This document shows, one piece after another, positions 23,301 to 33,329 of a stretch of 64,000 bases of DNA. The notes under the pieces were generated by a model. It did not search any database and had not been told where the DNA came from. It worked only from the letters and a program-made list of their open reading frames with translations. Both the position numbers and the translations under genes were made by a program. The stretch spans positions 642,127 through 706,126 of the forward strand of contig BCLD01000009.1 of NCBI GenBank assembly GCA_001600875.1. The letters are read 5' to 3'. This stretch comes from Solicoccozyma terricola. Taxonomy: Eukaryota; Basidiomycota; Tremellomycetes; Filobasidiales; Piskurozymaceae. The first letter of the stretch is position 1. Each line of letters begins with the position of its first letter.

Positions 23301-23990
23301 TCTGAAATTCACCTTCTCCAATATGTTCTTGACGACATTCCATCCTCTAGGACTCCAAATAACCACTATCTTCAACCCTTCCAGCAACGTACTCTGCCTC
23401 GCGAATTGATTCACAGTGGTTATTCCATCACCTACTTGACTCTTCTCCTTTTTCATCGCTCGATCAATCTGTCGCTTTAGCTTCTCAAACCCTTCTCGAA
23501 AGGTACGTTGATCTTTCGTTTCAGTAGGTGTGGTTGCCTTTGTGATGAATCTAAGATCGAGGGTTGGCTTTTTGGTAGGAATAGGTCGAGAGGGTCCTGC
23601 TTGAGGCTGTGAGATCAGAGGAGAGGAAGGTGCGGAGATGTCTTTTGTGGTGGTGTTTTGAGTCGTTATGCCGGTGTTGGGAGAGAGAATGTGTGGACGT
23701 GATTGATCGGTCGAAGTGTTCATGAAGGTCTCGGAAGGTAAGACATGATTTGAACGAACGATTGGTGAGTTTGATACGATCAGCGTATCAGATGGCGCCA
23801 CTTGATCTTTCTGTGTAGCAAATGCTATTGTTTCTTGGTGCCTCATGATCCTGCCTTCCCTGGCTGTTCTCCACTGCTTCAACAACTCCTTCTCGAACGA
23901 CTCGTCGAACGCTTTTTTGTCTTGTTTCGATTCGATGAGCTCTGGATCGGCCTCGATGTCATCAAGATGGTCGAAGAAGTCTGTGGACAT
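20400..23990 (-). CDS. POL4: DNA polymerase family X with BRCT domain (Pol4/lambda-like)
   Basis: Gap-filling polymerase for non-homologous end joining and base excision repair in the nucleus. Start at 23990 (MSTDFFDHLDDIEADPELI). N-terminal disordered region, then a BRCT domain (LLEGLKIVVIWSPRGWNVVK ... GVTHMLCPEDM ... VVCVKVNWLHESIQ), then the polymerase core: LEKLGEKYKG, PYRIETRKQAVELKFIGQGL, RIVSAFAKIYGVG, MPRAEVEQLFSII, the nucleotidyl-transferase motif GSYRRGEDTCGDLDCLITR with the metal-binding Asp pair, and FNRSLRLFANKRGFSLNQRG. It ends GIRWREPRLRRP at TGA 20402-20400. The gene is split into about 14 exons, including ones of 18 and 12 bases (ALIYFT, GNDI), and two introns seem to use GC-AG ends. 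One donor near 21755 is ambiguous. Confidence 0.92.
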
Positions 23991-24206
23991 GGTGAGATGT
24001 AGGATACTGACGGTGAGCGAGTTGAGCGAGTGCGGTTGAGTTACTCGAGTTACCCTGTCCCGGGCTACGATCGCCGTGTCGCCACCGTCGCCACCCCCGC
24101 ACCCAACCCCAGGAGATCGTCGTTCAACATCCACAGAGCAAGAGCAACCGGGACGGCAGCTCCCACTCCGGTAGCCATCCCGTCCGCACCCACAGCACCA
24201 TCGACC
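23991..24206. promoter_or_regulatory. Divergent promoter POL4 / F-box-WD40 gene
   Basis: 216 bases between divergent ATG codons. The + strand frame is open back to 24030 but has no ATG before 24207, so this is taken as leader and promoter. No specific site recognised. Confidence 0.5.
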
Positions 24207-27200
24207 ATGGCCAGCTCAGACAATCCATCGTCTTCATCATCTACAGGCGAGACGAACAAGTCAACGGAACCTCGTTTACTCTCACTCAAGACAAAGAATA
24301 CTCCCTCGTCGTCGTCCACTTCACCAAGAACATCCGCGCGTAATCGTACTAGATTGACAACCCTTCTCTCCTCCTTCGGTAACGTCTCCCTTTCAGATCC
24401 TACATCTGCGGCAAGTTCAACAATACATGCTCCCACCGCTTCATCTGAATCAATCAATAACGCCATCACTCAACCAAAGGGAACGACGATCAATACTGGA
24501 CTCGGACAAAGGAAAATGGATCATCATGCAAAGAGACTCAGAAGCAACCAGAATGATTTCAATCCTTTCCTCATCTCTCCAGAAGTTAAATCTACAAACT
24601 CGGATCTTCGAAACCTCCTTCGACCACGTCCATCAACTCAACCTCAAGACATTCCAAAAGATAAGGAGAATATGCCATATTGTCCTCCTCAACATCAATC
24701 TTCTTCGTTTGGATCGAATACACACAATACACCTGAGAGGACCCGTTCGTTCGTTCGTACTTTGAGTTTATCGAGTAATACATCGACCATCAAAGCTGTC
24801 TCACCTTCGAAACGTAGGAGAGAAGAGGTAGATAGGGAGAGGGGTAGTAAATTGAGAAGTGGAGGGGTACTTGGAAAGGAAGACGGTGGAATGCGTCACG
24901 ATGGTTTCACTTCGACTTTGAGAGATTCAGAAGGATCGGCTAGAAGTGTTATGGATGGGTTTTCGAGCGGACAAGCGTTACTCAAGTTTGAGGAAGATAA
25001 CGATATTGAGATCATGATTAGTGGAAACGAGAGTGGTCAATCGGAAGTCAGGAGAGAGGAAGGTGATGAAGGGTGTTATGTTGGTGGGAGGAGAGGAGAA
25101 GATGATGCGTTCGCTCCGGGTAAGTGTAATACCCAGGTATCGCTGTGCGGTAGAAGCTGATAATGGTTTAGCGTTGGGTGCGTTGTCGAGGTTTCCCGAC
25201 GAAATGTGAGCGTCTCCTTTCCACACTTTTTTCCGACCAAGGTGAAAAGGTCTCTGACTATTTAAAAAAAAAAAACAAAAAAAAAAACAATATAGCATCA
25301 TCGAAATTCTACTCTACCTTGACATTCCGACGATCCACTCTCTGTCCCTTGTTTCCCGCTCCATCAACGCTCTATCCATCGATCCTATCGTCTGGCAAAA
25401 TCTTTATTTCGCCACTCCAAACTTCAAAATCCATCGATCTGCTGGAAAAGACTATGATACCACACCGATGTCTCCGTTTGATAAAATGTCCACTCCTGGC
25501 TCGAGCTCAAGTAGGAGGACTGGGAAAACTGGATTGGGAGAGTACTCGACTTCACCGTTGGTTGGAACGGGAGGGAAATTGGGATCCGGGATAGGGATGG
25601 ACGACGGGATGGATAGGATCATCGTTTCTCCCACCAACCCTTCCCCCTCGTGGTTTTCCAAGACTACGAACGCGATACGATCTCCAATCTCTCAGTCGAC
25701 ACTCCTCAACTCGTTTCTCACTCCTGGTTCTCGATCAAGTAGTAACTTTAGTACACCCCTTAAATCTCCTGCATCATCATCGCGATCCATACTTGGTCTA
25801 CCACCTCTTACTCGTGTCACTCGTCCTCTCAATTGGCGAATGGTCTACAAGGAACGTGTCGAGCTCGAACGTCGATGGAAGACTGGGGTTGCAGGTTCTA
25901 ATATCAAGATCGAAGCTCACGACGAGGCGGTTTATTGTGTTCAGATGCTCTGCGACCGATTGATCACTGGATCGAGAGACAAACATGTCAAGATCTGGTC
26001 GATTGGGTTCGGTGATGACAAGGCCCCGAAGCTGGTATATGACATTCCGCAAGTTCACACGCGGAGCGTGTTGTGTTTGCAGGTTGAAGAAGGGTCGGGT
26101 GGTGACGGGAAAGGAATGATGATTTGTGGGAGCTCCGATTTCAACGTATCTGTCTGGGAATTAAGAGGATGTTTGTACCCATCGAAGAATGGCCCAAAGC
26201 CTCAACCCGTCAAGGTCGCGCTGTTAGTGGGTCATGGAGGTGGAGTTCTAGATGTGGCGTGGAACGAGGACAGTATTGCGAGTTGGTGAGTGTGCGATCA
26301 AGGCGAGTTTAGAGACCGTCCAAAAAGCTGATGTCAGTGGATCTTGACAGCTCGAAAGACGCGACTGTCAGAAGTGAGTGTTTAGGCAAGTGCCATGGAA
26401 TAAATATCCCTGATGCTTATACTCTCCCTCAATCATAGTCTGGTCGCGCGAAGACTACACCCTCCTTCACCGTATCATCGATCACAATGGACCTGTCAAT
26501 GCCCTCAGCTTGAAGCCGGATGGCACTTTCGTCTCAGCGGCAGGTGACGGTACCATCATCCTCGTGGATATAAAGACGGGCAATACGATTAGAAGGATGG
26601 AGTGTGGGTCTGGATTGGCTTGTGTGGATTATCATGTGAGTGAGGTACATAGTATGATAATCGTCAAAGATTTAACAGCTACACCCATGCCAGGATGACA
26701 TGATCGTCAGCGGATCCAGCGATTTGAGGGTCCGAATCACTGACGCCACCACTGGTAACCCCATCCACGACATGGAAGGTCACACGGAGTTGGTCAGGAC
26801 GATGGAATTCAACATGCAGAGCGGTAGGATTTTGAGTGGAAGTTACGATTCGACGTTGATTGTAAGTTCCCATTCGGGTCCAGGGGGTCGGGATGGCGCA
26901 CTTATGGGGATTTGAGACAGCTTTGGGACCTTCCCACCGGTACAATGATTAAGAAGATGGGAACTGCGCACGAAGGTATGATTTTCAACGCCAAGATGGA
27001 TACGACGAAGATTGTTTCGTAAGTGGAGTTTGTGTACTCTCGCAGACAGGGGGATGGGATGCTGATTCATAGTCTGTATAGGGTGTCGCACGATCAGACG
27101 ATGATCATACAAGACTGTGAGTGCAAACCTTGAATCGAAATCTTCATTGATACTGACACCTGCGTATATCTGGCTCGGTAGTCGCTCAAGGTCTCAAATA

Positions 27201-27219
27201 CGCCTCCCTCTTCGCTTGA
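24207..27219 (+). CDS. F-box and WD40-repeat protein
   Basis: Probably a substrate receptor of an SCF ubiquitin ligase. The first ATG of the frame is 24207, in a good context (GACCATGG). Residues 1 to about 300 are Ser/Thr-rich and disordered (exon 24207-25119). The F-box follows: LGALSRFPDEI (25172-25205) joined to IIEILLYLDIPTIHSLSLVS (from 25296) and ending DPIVWQNLYF. After another disordered stretch comes NWRMVYKERVELERRW, as seen between F-box and propeller in Cdc4/FBXW7-type proteins, then about seven WD40 repeats (for example LITGSRDKHVKIWSI, MIVSGSSDLRVRITDATTG, RILSGSYDSTLI). The stop is TGA at 27217-27219. Whether it is Cdc4, Met30 or another receptor cannot be decided by eye. Confidence 0.88.
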
Positions 27220-27387
27220 ATGAAGGAATGGCAGACTATCACGAATTACGATCATGACACGCACGCACGACATTTATGACTGAAGACAGACAGATTCCTA
27301 GCATTGAGTTTGGCAACTTTAGATACTATATATGGCATCTCCGTATATCAGTTACCTTCCCTAGACTCCTCCGCAGAACCCGTGGAC

Positions 27388-27897
27388 TCATTCTCGGTGA
27401 CGGACAAAGCTGATGGCAACCAGAGGTAGAATCAGCACAAGATATCGATACCTCCATTTCCTCTCAGATTCCTTGCTAGTATTACTCTCAGGGTTTAAAT
27501 ACTTACTGAGGTTTGACATCCCACTCGTTTCCGTGTCCTCCATCGATGGAGATTCTCCTTGATCTTCGGTGGAGCGTGACTTGCCCTGTGGATGATCGCT
27601 GCCGTTGTCCGCTACTCTGGATCCGAGACTGAGGCCAATGTCATCCCAAGTCCCCTTCGAAGCTTTATCGGAATGAAGTTCACGCTCTTCCTTACGAGTG
27701 ACGGCGAGTACTTTGTCAGTGCGGTGCTTGACCTTCGGATGAAATTTGAAGTTTTCTTCATTGACCGGAGTTCCATCGTCTTTGTGGGCTTTAGCGCCCT
27801 CCTTCGCCAGAGCCTCTTCGTCGGAGTGCTCATATTTGACAAGGGGGGGTTCCTGTCTTTCCAGGGAAGGGGTGTTCGTGTTTGTTGGAGAGCTCAT
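27388..27897 (-). CDS. Small tail-anchored protein of unknown function
   Basis: Not recognised. A single-exon frame of about 169 residues from ATG 27897 (MSSPTNTNTPSLERQ). Highly charged, disordered-looking body with K/E/D-rich segments (HSDEEALAKEGAKAHKDDG, FHPKVKHRTDKVLAVTRKEE). The C-terminus is a single hydrophobic stretch (YLVLILPLVAISFV) followed only by RHRE, the layout of a tail-anchored membrane protein. A GTAAGT...CTAG stretch near 27500 could be a 31-base intron, but that is shorter than any other here, so I kept the frame unspliced. Converges on the F-box/WD40 gene. Confidence 0.6.
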   Translation of the reverse strand: MSSPTNTNTPSLERQEPPLVKYEHSDEEALAKEGAKAHKDDGTPVNEENFKFHPKVKHRTDKVLAVTRKEERELHSDKASKGTWDDIGLSLGSRVADNGSDHPQGKSRSTEDQGESPSMEDTETSGMSNLSKYLNPESNTSKESERKWRYRYLVLILPLVAISFVRHRE

Positions 27898-28717
27898 GAT
27901 CGGTGAGTAGCGCAGGAAAATATGATGTTCGGAATGTGGATGGTTCAAGTTGATGCGGTGAAGTGAGATTTACGATGGGGAGACTAACGAGTGGCAAATA
28001 CAAATTGACATGTAGGACGCAGCCTTTAAATAGTCATTATTTTCCCGACAATGAAAGGGTCCTACTTCAAAGGATGGTAAATCCGTCATGACGCTTCCCA
28101 GAAGCGAATTCCAAATGAACCGTTTACCATTGATTGCCGACTCCCTCGATAAGAAATTATCGTTCCTTTCTCCTAAAAGTATGATGACGTCGGGCACATC
28201 GTCATTGTCAAAACAAGACGGCAGATGGACATTTGCGACAGGGATATTGCCTGTGTAACACTGGGGGGGGGGGGGGGGGGGGGGGCCATTGTGCCGTAGT
28301 GATAGAGCGATGCAATTATGGCCCGGGGGGGGGGGGGGGGGGGGGNNNNNNNNNNNNNNNNNGGGGGGGGGATCCATATACGTAGGGAATAGACAACTGT
28401 TTGAGTGGCGAGAGGTGAGACCACCACCCACCGTGAGAAATATAATTACCATCCGTGGTTTCAACTCCATCCGAGTCCATTGTCAGCATATTGATCATCG
28501 ATAACAAATAACATCACTCATCGACATCGACATTCTTGCATCAGCGGTCTACAGCACCCATTCACGACCACTTCGGGAGACACATCGTTGTATCCCATTC
28601 CACTTCCGCCCGCCCGTCTTTCAAGCCAACTCCCAACCCCACCCCGCTCAGACTCGTCCTGGTGACAGTCGCGCGTTTCAAGTTCTTGCACGACCGGACC
28701 TTTCGATATAACTCGAA
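27898..28717. other. Intergenic region with G tracts and an assembly gap
   Basis: 820 bases between divergent genes. It contains two long G runs (about 28263-28284 and 28325-28345) and 17 unknown bases followed by more G. Protein-like frames here are interrupted by the tracts, and I could not support a gene. Confidence 0.5.
28346..28362. other. Assembly gap (17 N) in a poly-G tract
   Basis: Seventeen N bases flanked on both sides by runs of G. The true length of the G tract is unknown. Confidence 0.95.
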
Positions 28718-30246
28718 ATGACAAGTCTTGTCAATCGACCTTTTATCAGTCGGACTTCCACCGCTTCCTCTAGTTCTACACTTTCATCCTCCCGTCCACC
28801 ACTATCCGAACTCCCTCTCTCTTTATTCCTGGCTCCTTTACCTGACCAAACAGCCTCGAGCTCGAACTCGAACTCGAACAATAAAGAGAAACGACCTTCT
28901 TCACCTTTGAAACCGCGGTCCTTACTCTCTTCAACTGGTTCGACATCCATGTCCGTACCTATGAGTCCAGCTAAACGTCGTCTGCTGGCTTCGGATATGT
29001 CATCGCTACAACGATCGATACGTTCCGACTTTGAGAAAACACCGAGGTCTAATGGAGTGAGAGTTGTTGATGAGGATGATGGTGGTGGTGGTGATGGAAG
29101 AGTGGATGAAGACGATGTTCAAAAAGAATGGGAAGGGAAATCTCCAGCTAGGAGGTTGTTCGTAGATGATGGTGGAGAACAGAGGTTGGTTGCCACTTTT
29201 CTCAAAAGAATACGAAACTCGATGCGATTAAAACTAGCAAACTGATCACCAAAACCGAAATTTTGTTCACTCCGTATAGCACCACATCACCTCGTCGTCA
29301 TACCCCACGAACAACTCCTCTTTTCCCACAATCCATCACCGGATTCAACACAACGTCGTCTCCAAGTCGCCTTGCTGCATCGCCACCGATCTCTGAACGC
29401 GGAACTCCACCACCTCCATCAACGAACAGTCGACGTCTTGGTTCCCCGACCACTCCAAGACCGACGAAGAAACCTCGTCTTCCTATTTCGCGCTGCCCTT
29501 CCACGACGACGACGACGACGACGACGATTACCAACGATAAGAATATGGCTAGTGGACCATCAACTCCACCCAGAATCTCCAACACATCCCAATCCCACCC
29601 TACAACTCCTCGATCATCCACTAAGAAACGTTTGAATTTGTTATCGGACGTTGAAGATGATTTATTCTCACCGTTCAAAACCGACATTGATCGACGTGGT
29701 GATTCTTCAAGATCAAGATCTCAAACTTTGTCCGTTTCGAATATTGATGAATCGTCGAATTCAAGAACGGATGAGAATGCAGATCCGAATGCGTGTGGTT
29801 TCATGATCTGGAACGACGACGACGACGACGGCAATGGCAACGGCAACGGCAACGAGGGTCATCAAAATTCGATGGATGGGATGGAAATGAATGAAGATAT
29901 AGTTGATAGTGGAAGGTTTCTAAGAGGGATGACTTATCCGACATTGATGAGGCAACCTGGGACGACACTCGAACCGTCTATCGGGATCGCTACACCACCA
30001 ACTATATCTTCTGGTTCATCTATACACGATGACGAGGAATTTCTTGGACTTGTTGAGCAAGAGAATAAACCACCTTCCACGACGTGGATGAAGAGGAAAG
30101 TAGGAGTCGCTGTACAGGTGGAGGTGGAGGTGGTGGAGACAATTGTAGTTGGGACAGGGACGATGGGAAGATCAGAGGGTAACTGGGAGATGATGGCGCT
30201 GAGTGTGGAAGTTTCGGAGAGAGATGAGGATGTGGTGGTGGTTTGA
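28718..30246 (+). CDS. Disordered protein of unknown function
   Basis: Not recognised. Two exons, 28718-29184 and 29238-30246, joined by a 53-base intron (donor GTTGGT, acceptor ACTAG) that restores the frame into KLITKTEILFTPYSTTSPRR. The protein (about 490 residues) is rich in Ser, Thr and Pro, with SPAKRRLL, many S/T-P sites, a poly-Thr run near 29500, an acidic run (NDDDDDGNGNGNGN) and a Val/Glu-rich end. It has no visible enzyme motif or membrane segment. The many S/T-P sites suggest a phosphorylated nuclear or cell-cycle protein, but that is only a guess. Confidence 0.6.
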
Positions 30247-31478
30247 AAGATTTTTGTGGGGGCGTTATTTCTCATCAACAAACGGAGCGCCGGGGGGTGG
30301 CGATCACGAATTCGCTCGGGCAATTTAACAATCAACTCTCATTTCTTGGACGGGTATCTGACAACTGCTCAATCGAGAGATTTCTCCTCCTTCCTCGTCG
30401 TCTTTCGTTGCTTCTTTACGTTGTCATCACACGATTTCTGTTCCCGTACCGTACTCGCAGACGATTTTTTTTTGTAGCATTCATTCGCCCGTTAACGATT
30501 TTTCTTGCTTGGGTTTTTATTCGGATGCGGGGGGGGTTTTTCTTTGCTTGATACTTTTGTAGTACTAGATGACGATGACTATGCTCTTCGTTCTCTGCGG
30601 CTGTGGCTGGCGGGACGGGATTGTCAGCCGACGTCTGGCGATAGGAATCGGACCAGTGTTGTTGTGTCTAGCCCCCCCGTTCCCCCACTTTTTCCTGTTC
30701 GAGACCCTGGTTTTTGTTGAACAGGTCCCGCGAAAATACGGTTTATGACCGACGAAAGAGAGAAAGAGAACCCAAAAAACACAGACACCTCGAACCATTC
30801 CGCACACCGCTCTCTCACAAAGTCATATCGTGGGCTGTGTGTTGGTGGCACACATCAACCCGTCACCCGTCACCAGATCTCGGCCGGTCGCTCACTCCTT
30901 TCTTTCGAGTTGTGGCGCTCAACAACGAGGATATCGCGAGGCAGTCGATACCTTCACCGACGCCAATCGGGAGGACGCGGGTTTCTTGATCCCTAATCTC
31001 ACTCTCTACCCCTTGGAATATCACCATCCCCCCCCCCCCCCCCCCCCNCCCCCNCNCCCCNTCATGGATCTATCCAGATAACACAGTTGGAGGGACTCTT
31101 TGTTCTCTCTATAGAGAAGTTTTCCAACTTTTCTCTCTTCCATCCTTTTTCTCCCGACCTCGACTTCTTTTTAACATTTGCCTTTTCCCAACCCCTCACC
31201 CCGTGAATCGTTCGTTCGGCCAACATCTTGGACGTCGTTCACCATAGACGATACTCATCAGGAGGATATTACATCGTGCTTCCTTGGGATCACAATAAAC
31301 CTGATCAAGGGAAATCACCGTCTCCCCTTTCTCACATCGATACGATAGGAACTCCGGCAAAGTTCGCGTTTTTATCCTCCGACCGACAACACCGATTGGT
31401 GGTGACGGTTCCCACCATAGGATAACATCTCTTACCCCTTCACACAACAACCACCACCCCACCTTCCCACCTCTCACC
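30247..31478. other. Long intergenic region
   Basis: About 1.2 kb between two + strand genes. Contains a C run with four unknown bases at 31030-31061, a 12-bp palindrome (TCTCTATAGAGA) near 31105, and a pyrimidine-rich stretch from about 31100 to 31200, which is typical of a fungal promoter or leader. No gene supported. Confidence 0.5.
31030..31061. repeat. Poly-C tract with undetermined bases
   Basis: Run of C containing N at 31048, 31054, 31056 and 31061; length and sequence uncertain. Confidence 0.85.
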
Positions 31479-33100
31479 ATGTCCTCGTCTAAACGTTTAC
31501 GACCATGTCTCGTCTCCCGTCGTTCCTATACTCTTTCATTTCCCACTCCTACCGCCACCCCCGTCCCCACACTCTCCCCAACCCCACTTTCTCCGCTAGA
31601 CACACTCTCCGACCTTCTCATCCCATCAAATGACAATTCAAACGCTTCATCACCGTCATTATCTCAAAATCATTCCGTAGCTGATGTCTTGCAAATGCGC
31701 ATGGGCATGGGCGTTGGCGTGTTTCGTGGAGAAGACGAGGAGGATGAAGTTGAAGCGGAGGCGTATATGAGATCTGGGTTGATGGCTTTACGTATGTTGT
31801 CTACTCCAATAAGTAGAGAAGGGACACCAGATGGGAAGAGAAGAAAGAAGGTTGCTTGGGCTGGTGATGAAGAGGAGGAGGAGGAGAAGGAGAAGGAGAA
31901 GGAGGAGAGGGAGAAGGAAAGCCGGGAGGATAAGGAGGAGGAGACGAACAAGGACACAAAGCCGAAGGAAAAGGTAGAGGAGAAAGTCGCAACTCAACAA
32001 GTAATCGAAGAGCAGAAGGTTGAAGTTGATGATTGCATCGATGAAGATGGTCATGTTTGGTTGTTACAGCTCAGAGAGAGAGCGAGAGAAGCGATTAGAT
32101 CCGGTGTGAGGAAAGAGGATATGGCGTTGTTCGTGAGTACTGCCGGGTGTCCCCCTCTACATGTTCCTTCAAGACCTAAAGATCTGACCTTTCGTGTTGC
32201 CATTGCGTGTTTTTTTTTTTTTTTTCCTTTTCTTTTCCCTTTTCTTTTCAGTCCGTCCACCTCACGTACTCACCAACGGAATACGATCGAACTCCTCTCG
32301 ATCCACCAACTGCAGCAGAACGATCATGTTGTCTTCCTGATCGGAATAGTCGAGTCTTTGCCGATGCGTATGACGCTCTGACTCGGAGTGAGAATGTTCA
32401 ATTGGAAAGTGAACCGGTGGAAGAGGAATCCATGGTTTGGGGGGATTCTTCAATAAATGAAAGCAGTTCGTGGGATGCTGGGATGATAATGGAGGAAGAT
32501 CATTCGCAGGAATCTGAAGTCGAGGAGGAACGTGTGGTTGAGAAGGCGACTGCTCCTCAGGCTGAAGAAGATGAATGGGAAGCGTGGCTTGATCAACGGA
32601 AATCAGCTAAATCAGCTATTGGAGCTGGATGCAGTCTCGCAGCTGCAGCGGTGTTGGTAGATACTATGCCACTCGTCCCCGCACCAAGAAGAACAAATCA
32701 ACTGCTCTCCATTGGAACGATAGTCGACGAGGATTTGACGAGTGACACACCGTCGTTGGCGTCAACTGCTTCATCTGGATCGTCCTCAGATCACTCGCAT
32801 TGTCTCCAACAAGCAGCTCATGAGCTCACCACCGGGATCAGCATGGGCTCATCACCATCTGGGGACGCCTTCCTAGAGAGCTGGTTACCTTACTCGTCAT
32901 CATATTGTCGACGCGAAGACGAAGGCGCGGAAACACCCGGTACCGACTCCGACGCTACGTTGAAACCCAGCAAATCAGGGAAGAAGTTCAGGCGAGGATT
33001 GAGAAGCACTACTTTCAAGGGATCAGGATTCGGCGGAGGTTTTGGGAGCAGTGAATTCGGAAGTTCAGTAGATGGCGAGGGATGTTTGGGTGGGTTCTGA
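31479..33100 (+). CDS. Low-complexity protein of unknown function with Glu/Lys-rich segment
   Basis: Not recognised. Exon 1 31479-32132, exon 2 from 32252, with an intron ending in a strong T tract. The N-terminus is basic and Ser/Pro-rich (MSSSKRLRPCLVSRRS); a Glu/Lys-rich segment near residues 130-180 could form a charged single helix or coiled coil. A compact block follows (HVWLLQLRERAREAIRSGVRKEDMALF joined to SVHLTYSPTEYDRTPLDPP) that looks like the best conserved part. The C-terminal half is acidic then Gly/Ser-rich, ending before TGA at 33100. No catalytic motif. Confidence 0.65.
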
Positions 33101-33329
33101 GGAGCGGACTAGGATGGGAAGGGCAGTAGTCGAGCAACGATCCCCGACGCGCACAATTACCTCTGTGACGACATCTCTTCTCTCTTTTAACGAAACCATG
33201 CTCGAGTCTATGCATTACATTTCCGCGTTATGCTGAGTACATGTTGCCATCGCCTTTGACCAATTACGAGCGAGACCTTGCGAATGGACAAGTCCGCATG
33301 GAGTCAAATCCCCCAATCTCTACTTATTG

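Noticed and set aside
24030..24206. N-terminal extension of the F-box/WD40 protein
   Set aside because: The frame is open but contains no ATG; the only start there would be GTG, 40 bases from the divergent POL4 start.
28260..28470. Minus-strand proline-rich frame across the N gap
   Set aside because: It is created by the G homopolymers and undetermined bases.
29185..29262. Frameshift between two frames at 28718-30246
   Set aside because: A 53-base GT-AG intron (29185-29237) joins them cleanly.
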